From UTPRO1 sp031400185 (GTDB taxonomy: Bacteria > Desulfobacterota > Binatia > UTPRO1), in the NCBI GenBank assembly GCA_031400185.1, contig JANNPN010000317.1:1-12709 (forward strand): DNA of 12,709 nucleotides, read 5' to 3'. The position numbers and the translations under genes were made by a program. Positions 7,559-12,709 of this stretch are shown here, piece by piece. Each line of letters starts with the position of its first letter. The first letter of the stretch is position 1. Below the pieces are notes generated by a model, which saw only the letters and a list, made by a program, of their open reading frames with translations, made no database searches and was not told the origin of the DNA.

Positions 7559-8186
7559 AGTTCGTCACGGCCGCTTCCGCCGACGCCGGGCCGACGAACG
7601 GGGGCGCCGTGACGCCGATCTCGTCGATGTACGCGCGGGCGGTGGCGTTCGTCGGGTCGACGGCGAGCGCGCGGCGCAGCCAGCGCTCGGCCTCGCGGCG
7701 GTCACCGCCGAGCCAGCGCGGTAGCTTGATCAGCAAGGCACCTTTGGCGGCGAGGGCCTCGGCATCGTTCGGGGCGAGCGCGATCGTGAGATCGATCTCA
7801 CGTCGCAAGCGGATCACCGCGCTGAACGTGCCGAGGCCGACGCCACCGAGCTCGGTCGCTTTGCCGAGATTGCACACGATCGCGAAGTGCGCGCGCGCCG
7901 ACCGTTCATCGAGCGCGACCGCCGCCTCCGCCAGCGCGAGGCCGCGCGCCAGGACCGGCAAGCGCTCAGCGGCGGGCAGTCGCTCCGCGACCGCGCAGAG
8001 CGCGAGCGACTCGTCGACCGTGCGGTGCACGTCCCTCGCGTCCCCGTGCGCGGCGGTCGCGAGTGCGACGCCGCAGGCGAGCAGCGCGATGCGCGCACGA
8101 CGCCAGCAGGTTCGTAGAGCGGGACCGTCCTCGCGGGTGCGGGGCGCTGTTCGCCGAAGTGGCGCAGGATGGCAGCGCGTGTCCAT
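7557..8186 (-). CDS. Exported TPR-like protein
   Basis: A 209-residue protein. An arginine-rich start is followed by a hydrophobic run at about 33-46 ('IALLACGVALATAA') ending 'AHG-DA', consistent with a Sec signal peptide with an unusually long n-region. The mature part has helical repeats of tetratricopeptide type: about 78-110, then 130-160 ('IDLTIALAPNDAEALAAKGA' followed by 'LLIKLPRWLGGD') and 163-190 ('REAERWLRRALAVDPTNATA'). The 'LPRWLGGD..EAE' signature occurs in periplasmic TPR proteins and eukaryotic RMD1-like repeats. The role is probably protein-protein contacts in the periplasm. The start is uncertain: ATG 8186 gives the long n-region and has no clear ribosome-binding site. An AGGAGGT at 8235-8229 is 16 nt before a different-frame ATG at 8212, so it does not explain this frame. 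The stop codon TAG lies in the right end of the inverted repeat. Confidence 0.75.
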   Translation of the reverse strand: MDTRCHPAPLRRTAPRTREDGPALRTCWRRARIALLACGVALATAAHGDARDVHRTVDESLALCAVAERLPAAERLPVLARGLALAEAAVALDERSARAHFAIVCNLGKATELGGVGLGTFSAVIRLRREIDLTIALAPNDAEALAAKGALLIKLPRWLGGDRREAERWLRRALAVDPTNATARAYIDEIGVTAPPFVGPASAEAAVTN

Positions 8187-8423
8187 CGTCGGGGCGCGTT
8201 GGGCTCGACCATAGCGCCGTCGGTGCCGACCTCCTACTGAAAAACACTCGCGTGCGCTCGCGACGACGCGGCGCGTGAGCGAGCGCCGCGGGGTAGTCAA
8301 AATCGTGGCACTCCTGGGCGGCGCGCTGTCGGAAAGCCGCCATCGACGCGGGTTTCAGCGCGATGAGGCCCGTCATTGCGACCTCGCAACCGGCATGGCG
8401 CTTGCTCCGAAGACGCGCTGCCG

Positions 8424-10187
8424 ATGCGCATCCTGCACCTCGGAAATTCTCAGGTCGTTCCCGCGCTCCGCGCCCTCGGACACGACGTGCGCGTCGCGAG
8501 CCAGCTTTGTCCGCTGCTCGTCGTGCCCGGGAAGCCCGTCGACGTGGGCCTCGTCCAGCGCGAGATCGCGCCCGACGCGGACGCGTTCCTCATGGTCGAC
8601 ACGCTCGGGCGCCAGGCGCTCGCGTACGGCATCGAGGACCTGGCGATCCCGCGCCTCTATTGGGCGATCGACGTCCACCTGAACTTCTACTGGCAGCGCC
8701 ACTACGCACGGCTCTTCGACCTCGTGCTGTCGGCGCAGCGCGACTACGTGCCGCTCTTCGAAGGCGACGGTGTGCCGGCGCGCTGGCTGCCGTGGGGCAT
8801 TGATCCTCGGCTTTTCAAGGATCACGGGCTGCCGCGTACGATCGACGTCGCCTTCGTCGGGATGATCGACGCGAACCGGCCGAAGCGGGCAGCGGTCGTG
8901 GACGAGCTCCGCCGCCGCTTCGGCCTCGCGACCTTCGGCGAGGACCCGGCACATCGCCTCGGCGAAACGGAGATGGCGCGCATCTTCAGCTCGGCCAAGA
9001 TCGTCTTCAACGAGTCGGTCTTCGGCGACGTCAACTTCCGGACGTTCGAGGCGATGGCCTGCGGCGCGCTGCTCCTCACCGAGCGCACCGGCAACGGCCT
9101 CGTCGAACTCTTCACGCCCGGAGAGCATCTCGCCGTGTACGAACCCGACGACCTCGTCGCGCAGATCGCGCACTACCTCGCGATGGACGCGGAGCGCGAG
9201 CGGATAGCGGCCGCGGGACACGAGCTCGTGACCGGACGTCACACGATGGCCGCGCGCATGGCGACACTCACGGATTGGCTCGTGGCCGGGATCCCGCGTC
9301 GGGATACGACCGCGTGCGCTCGGTCGGCGTTCGGCGTCGCGGCGCAGCTCACGATCGCGCGCGGGCTCAGCGATCCCGATGCGCTCCTGCGGCTCGCGGC
9401 CGAGCGTCTCCAGCCGGCCGCCGTCGCCGGCGCGGACGTCGAGGCGGTCATGGCCCTCGCCGAGCTCATGCTCGTCGCCGGGCGCGACGACGGCGCGCTC
9501 GCCGTGCTCGGCCTCGCACGCACGGCGTGTCCCCGCGACCCGCGTCCGTGGCTCCTCGCCGGTGAGGTCGAGCGCCGGCGCGGTCGGATCGCGGAAGCGG
9601 TCGTGCTCTGGCGCGACGGGGTTCTCGGCGCGGAGCTGCCGGAGGCCGTCACGAGCGAGGTGCTCGCGGCGCTCTCCGATCCGGAGGGCGCGGCGGCGTG
9701 GTTCGCGCTCGGACGGGTGCTGCAAGCCCACGGCCACCTGCTGGTGCCCGGGTTCGCGCGTCACGTCGGTCCGAAGCTGCCGCGGACGGCGCTCGACTAC
9801 TTCACCGAGAGCCTCGCACTCGCGCCGCGCGCGATGCGGGTGCTCGAGCACGCGGCCCAGGTGCTGGAGCTCGCCGGGCGTCCGGAGTTCGCCCGCCCGT
9901 TCCGCGAGCGCGAGGTGCAGCGCGCACCTGCCGACGCGGCCGTCCGGCGACGCTATGCGCGCGTGCTCGCGCGCAGCTATGCGCTCGACGCGAGCGTGCA
10001 CCACGCGCGGGTTGCGGCGGCGCTCGCGGGCGAGGAGGGGATCGCGGGTACGCCCACCGAGCAGTGGGCGGCGTATCGCGAAGCCGGATTGGCGCTGCTC
10101 GAGAGCGGCGCCGCGGCGCCGGCGGCGAGGCTGCTCGCCCACGCCGACGCGGTATACGCGACGTCATCCGAGGCGCTGCCCGGCTAG
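8424..10187 (+). CDS. CgeB-like GT-B glycosyltransferase with C-terminal TPR-like half
   Basis: A 587-residue protein in two parts. Residues 1-290 are a GT-B glycosyltransferase of the CgeB/Glyco_trans_1-like type: 'MRILHLGNSQ' opening, 'LPWGIDPRLF' (122-131), 'DVAFVGMIDANRPKR' (141-155), and 'NFRTFEAMACGALLLTE' (204-220), where Glu209 is the expected donor-phosphate/ribose contact. 'LFTPGEHLAVYEPDDL' (229-244) completes the second Rossmann lobe. Residues about 330-587 are alanine- and leucine-rich helices with TPR periodicity, for example 'PWLLAGEVERRRGRIAEAVVLW', probably a docking surface as in other peptide- or glycan-modifying transferases. Sugar and acceptor are unknown. The ATG at 8424 is chosen because the first beta strand starts there; an earlier in-frame ATG at 8376 adds 16 residues of no domain character. 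The divergent TPR gene starts 237 nt away and the flavoprotein follows after 49 nt. Confidence 0.87.
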   Translation: MRILHLGNSQVVPALRALGHDVRVASQLCPLLVVPGKPVDVGLVQREIAPDADAFLMVDTLGRQALAYGIEDLAIPRLYWAIDVHLNFYWQRHYARLFDLVLSAQRDYVPLFEGDGVPARWLPWGIDPRLFKDHGLPRTIDVAFVGMIDANRPKRAAVVDELRRRFGLATFGEDPAHRLGETEMARIFSSAKIVFNESVFGDVNFRTFEAMACGALLLTERTGNGLVELFTPGEHLAVYEPDDLVAQIAHYLAMDAERERIAAAGHELVTGRHTMAARMATLTDWLVAGIPRRDTTACARSAFGVAAQLTIARGLSDPDALLRLAAERLQPAAVAGADVEAVMALAELMLVAGRDDGALAVLGLARTACPRDPRPWLLAGEVERRRGRIAEAVVLWRDGVLGAELPEAVTSEVLAALSDPEGAAAWFALGRVLQAHGHLLVPGFARHVGPKLPRTALDYFTESLALAPRAMRVLEHAAQVLELAGRPEFARPFREREVQRAPADAAVRRRYARVLARSYALDASVHHARVAAALAGEEGIAGTPTEQWAAYREAGLALLESGAAAPAARLLAHADAVYATSSEALPG

Positions 10188-10236
10188 GATCGACGCGGGT
10201 TGCAGGGGAGCGCGCCTTCTCTTAGCTTCCGCGCCG

Positions 10237-11415
10237 GTGGAGCGGCGCGAGATCATCATCGTCGGCGGCGGACCCGCGGGTGCCGCGACCGCGCTCTTCC
10301 TCCTGCGCCACGATCCGGCGCTTGCAGAGCGCATCGTGATTCTCGAGAAGGCGCGCCATCCGCGGAACAAGGTGTGCGCCGGGGGCCTCATCCCGCACAC
10401 GCTCGACTGTCTCGACGAGCTCGGGGTCGGGCTGAGCGTGCCGCACGTCATGGTCGATCGCGCCCGCGTCGAGGTGCCGGCGGAGCGCGTCGAGGTCGAC
10501 GGCGCGCGATTCTGCGCGGTCGTGCGGCGAAACGAGCTCGACGCGTCGCTCATCGAGGCCGCGCGGGCGCGCGGGGTCGAGGTCCGTGAAGAGGAGAAGG
10601 TCACGGCGCTGACACGGGTCGCCGGCGGCGTCGAGGTGACGACCGCGCGCGACACCTGGAGCGCCCCGATCGTGGTCGGTGCCGACGGGTCGGGGAGCCT
10701 GGTACGCCGGCGGCTCGTCGCTCGCGGCGCCGACCAGGAAGAGATCGCCCGCGCCGTCATGGCCGACGTGCCGGTCGGGAACGGCAGCGGATGGGACGGT
10801 CACGCCCACGCCCGCTACGACTTCGATTTCCGCGCGGTGCCGCGCGGGCTCTCGGGCTATGCGTGGGCGTTCCCGTGTCTGATCGACGGCCGGCCGCACG
10901 TGAACGCGGGCGTGTACGCGTGGCGGCGCCGGAGCGCCGTCGACCTGGTCGCGCTGCTGCGGGAGCTGCAAAGCGAGCTCGGCGACCCGGCCGTCCGCCA
11001 CCAGGCCGCGCCGATCCGCTGCTACGGGCGGGCACCGTTCGTCGCACCCAACGTCCTCCTCGTCGGCGACGCTGCGGGCGTCGAGCCGCTCATGGGGGAG
11101 GGGATCTCCTTCGCGCTGGAATACGGACGCTGGGCGGCGGCCGAGATCGCGTACGCGCGGGCACGGAACGACTACGCATTCGCCGAGGCGGAAGCGCGGT
11201 TTCGCGCGAGCTGGGTCGGCCGAAAGCTCCAGAGGCTCCGCCAGGCGGCCGTCATGTTCTACGGCCCGGGCGCGCGTCTCTGGCTTGGCATCGCGGCACG
11301 CTGGCGGGGCGGCCAGGAGATCGGTCTCCGCTGGTACAACGGCATCGACGGCTGGGATCGGCGCACCGGCTGGGAGGCGTTCCGCACGGCGCTCCGCTGG
11401 CAACCGCACCGTTGA
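10237..11415 (+). CDS. FAD-dependent oxidoreductase, geranylgeranyl reductase family
   Basis: A 392-residue flavoprotein. The N-terminal FAD dinucleotide motif is 'IIIVGGGPAGAATALFLL' (6-23) with Glu37 binding the ribose ('VILEK'). 'NKVCAGGLIP' (44-53) is the Cys-containing loop typical of the geranylgeranyl-reductase family. 'VVGADGSGSLVRR' (146-158) is the central DG motif, and 'VLLVGDAAGVEPLMGEGI' (273-290) is the C-terminal FAD/substrate motif. Enzymes of this family saturate double bonds of isoprenoid chains (chlorophyll side chain, archaeal lipids, quinone or polyprenyl-phosphate tails); related members have other substrates, so the exact one is open. The start is GTG at 10237, the only plausible in-frame start near the fold, though its ribosome-binding site is weak. 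The 49-nt gap from the glycosyltransferase suggests one transcript; if so, a polyprenyl glycan-carrier substrate is conceivable, but this is speculation. Confidence 0.88.
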   Translation: MERREIIIVGGGPAGAATALFLLRHDPALAERIVILEKARHPRNKVCAGGLIPHTLDCLDELGVGLSVPHVMVDRARVEVPAERVEVDGARFCAVVRRNELDASLIEAARARGVEVREEEKVTALTRVAGGVEVTTARDTWSAPIVVGADGSGSLVRRRLVARGADQEEIARAVMADVPVGNGSGWDGHAHARYDFDFRAVPRGLSGYAWAFPCLIDGRPHVNAGVYAWRRRSAVDLVALLRELQSELGDPAVRHQAAPIRCYGRAPFVAPNVLLVGDAAGVEPLMGEGISFALEYGRWAAAEIAYARARNDYAFAEAEARFRASWVGRKLQRLRQAAVMFYGPGARLWLGIAARWRGGQEIGLRWYNGIDGWDRRTGWEAFRTALRWQPHR

Positions 11416-11444
11416 TCCGATCTCCGAGCGCTAGAGTCGCTTCC

Positions 11445-11473
11445 TTGCCTGTCCTCGGGGGCTGGTGCAATAA
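11445..11473 (+). promoter_or_regulatory. Weak candidate promoter upstream of thiolase
   Basis: TTGCCT at 11445-11450 could be a -35 box, with an A/T-richer hexamer CAATAA at 11468-11473 after a 17-nt spacer. The -10 match is poor, but this is the least GC-rich spot in the 105-nt gap before the thiolase, where a promoter is expected. Confidence 0.2.
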
Positions 11474-11505
11474 GAGACGGCTCGAAACGCCACACCCCAC
11501 GCTTC

Positions 11506-11513
11506 GGAGGAGG
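11506..11513 (+). promoter_or_regulatory. Strong ribosome-binding site of the thiolase
   Basis: GGAGGAGG lies 7 nt before the ATG at 11521. It is the strongest Shine-Dalgarno sequence on the plus strand of this window and suggests high expression of the thiolase. Confidence 0.8.
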
Positions 11514-11520
11514 CTCCACA

Positions 11521-12699
11521 ATGCAGAAGCCAGTGATCGTCGCCGCCACTCGTACGGCCATCGGAACATTCGCCGGGGCGCTGTCCCAGATCCCCGCGCC
11601 CGAGCTCGCCGCGATCGCGATCCGCGAGGCCCTGCGGCGCGCCGGCAATCTCCCGGGCGATCAGGTCGACGAGGTCATCCTCGGCAACGTGCTCGCCGCG
11701 GGCCTCGGTCTGAACCCGGCCCGCGTCGCCTACCTGAAGGCGGGCATCCCGAAGGAGGTCCCCGGGTACACGATCAACAAGGCGTGCGGCTCGGGTCTCA
11801 AGGCGGTCGCGCTCGCGGCACAGTCGGTCATGACCGGCGACGCGGAGATCGTGGTCGCGGGCGGCATGGAGAACATGAGCGCCGCGCCCTACCTCCTCAC
11901 GAAGGCGCGCACCGGCTACCGCATGGGGCACGACCAGATCATCGACTCGATGATCGCCGACGGCCTCACCTGTCCGATCACGTTCACCCACATGGGCATC
12001 ACCGCGGAGAACGTCGCGACGAAGTACGAGATCCCGCGCGGCGAGCAGGACGAGTTCGCGATCGAGAGCCAGGCGAAGGCCGCCGCCGCAATCAAAGGCG
12101 GCAAGTTCAAGGAAGAGATCGTCGCCGTCGAGATCCCCGCGAAGAAGGGCGACCCGATCAAGTTCGACACCGACGAGCACCCGCGGGAGAGTGCGCCCGA
12201 CAAGGTCGCGGCCTTGAAGCCCGCGTTCAAGAAGGACGGCACCGTGACGGCCGCGAGCGCGTCGGGCATCAACGACGGCGCGGCGGCGATCGTCGTGATG
12301 TCCGAGGAGAAGGCCAAGAAGCTCGGCCTTCCGATTCTTGCGAGCATCCGCGCGGTGGGCGCGGCGGGCGTCGATCCCGCGATCATGGGCATGGGCCCGT
12401 GGCCGGCGTCGGAGAAGGCGCTCAAGAAGGCCGGCCTCCGCAAGGAAGAAATCGACCTGTGGGAGCTGAACGAGGCCTTCGCCGCGCAGTCGCTCGGCGT
12501 GCTCCGGGAGCTCCGCATCCCGAAGAACCGCGTCAACGTGAACGGCGGCGCGATCGCCCTCGGCCACCCGATCGGCGCGAGCGGTGCGCGCGTGCTCGTG
12601 ACCCTGCTCCACGCGATGAAGGACCGCGACGCCAAGCTCGGCCTCGCGTCTCTCTGCATCGGCGGCGGGCAGGGCATCAGCATGATCGTGGAGAGGTAG
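11521..12699 (+). CDS. Acetyl-CoA C-acetyltransferase (thiolase)
   Basis: A 392-residue thiolase, the usual length for the biosynthetic/degradative acetoacetyl-CoA class. Acyl-accepting Cys89 sits in 'INKACGSGLKAV', the His349 base in 'ALGHPIGASG' and the second catalytic Cys379 in 'SLCIGGGQG'. 'NEAFA' (317-321) and 'HMGITAENVA' (157-166) complete the active site. The spacing of Cys89, His349 and Cys379 is nearly that of Zoogloea PhaA (Cys89, His348, Cys378). It condenses two acetyl-CoA or cleaves acetoacetyl-CoA or a longer 3-ketoacyl-CoA; the sequence alone does not settle the direction. Lysine-rich surface segments ('IKGGKFKEE', 'KKGDPIKF') are ordinary for the family. It has a strong ribosome-binding site and a 105-nt upstream gap, so it is probably transcribed on its own or heads an operon that continues past the window end. 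The stop lies 10 nt from the edge. Confidence 0.96.
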   Translation: MQKPVIVAATRTAIGTFAGALSQIPAPELAAIAIREALRRAGNLPGDQVDEVILGNVLAAGLGLNPARVAYLKAGIPKEVPGYTINKACGSGLKAVALAAQSVMTGDAEIVVAGGMENMSAAPYLLTKARTGYRMGHDQIIDSMIADGLTCPITFTHMGITAENVATKYEIPRGEQDEFAIESQAKAAAAIKGGKFKEEIVAVEIPAKKGDPIKFDTDEHPRESAPDKVAALKPAFKKDGTVTAASASGINDGAAAIVVMSEEKAKKLGLPILASIRAVGAAGVDPAIMGMGPWPASEKALKKAGLRKEEIDLWELNEAFAAQSLGVLRELRIPKNRVNVNGGAIALGHPIGASGARVLVTLLHAMKDRDAKLGLASLCIGGGQGISMIVER

Positions 12700-12709
12700 C
12701 CTCGGGCTG

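Noticed and set aside
7814..8212. ATG at 8212 downstream of an AGGAGGT sequence as a gene start
   Set aside because: The spacing is 16 nt, and the frame encodes Arg/Ser-rich sequence without domains while the TPR-like frame overlaps it.
8373..10142. 589-residue open frame antisense to the CgeB-like glycosyltransferase
   Set aside because: This is a low-complexity shadow of the real gene with no recognisable motif; long antisense frames are expected at this GC content.
10222..12612. Two antisense frames of about 395 residues over the flavoprotein and thiolase
   Set aside because: Both are mirror-frame shadows of genes that carry complete catalytic motifs on the plus strand.

Overview
The window is uniformly very GC-rich. 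It is densely packed with complete bacterial genes on both strands, and codon third positions are strongly G/C. The content is CoA-thioester metabolism, a B12-dependent acyl-CoA mutase, CaiD-like enoyl-CoA hydratase, MDR dehydrogenase, thiolase, cell-envelope glycosyltransferases and an orphan receiver protein. This suits a chromosomal segment of a heterotrophic high-GC bacterium of the old deltaproteobacterial grade (for example Binatota, Myxococcota or a similar environmental lineage). The lineage is an inference from style and content; no rRNA or marker gene is present.

Layout. Positions 222-539 (+) hold a small DUF2007-like protein. Positions 645-2682 (+) hold a two-gene operon for the large and small subunits of an adenosylcobalamin-dependent acyl-CoA mutase. 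Ungapped comparison of the active-site region from memory gives Phe71, Ala98 and Gln189, the isobutyryl-CoA-mutase pattern rather than the Tyr/Arg of methylmalonyl-CoA mutase. Positions 2904-3371 (-) hold a single-domain response regulator. Positions 5455-3613 (-) hold a CaiD-like enoyl-CoA hydratase followed by a zinc MDR dehydrogenase. Across a short divergent region with 21-bp tandem repeats lie a metallo-beta-lactamase-fold hydrolase (5595-6356, +) and, 14 nt on, a family-2 glycosyltransferase fused to a Rossmann-like tail (6371-7378, +). A 178-bp nested inverted repeat separates that gene from a convergent exported TPR-like protein (8186-7557, -). Next come a CgeB-like GT-B glycosyltransferase with a helical-repeat C-terminal half (8424-10187, +), a geranylgeranyl-reductase-family flavoprotein (10237-11415, +) and an acetyl-CoA acetyltransferase (11521-12699, +).

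How they may work together. The mutase, enoyl-CoA hydratase, dehydrogenase and thiolase could be parts of short or branched-chain acyl-CoA catabolism: isobutyryl-CoA to butyryl-CoA, then beta-oxidation to acetyl-CoA. They sit in separate transcription units, so this is inference only. The two glycosyltransferases, the TPR protein and perhaps the isoprenoid-reductase-like enzyme suggest envelope glycan work.

I see no tRNA, rRNA, CRISPR array, transposase, phage gene or recognisable defence system. The points most worth a second look are the mutase's active-site signature, the 7381-7558 inverted-repeat element, and the glycosyltransferase-Rossmann fusion.
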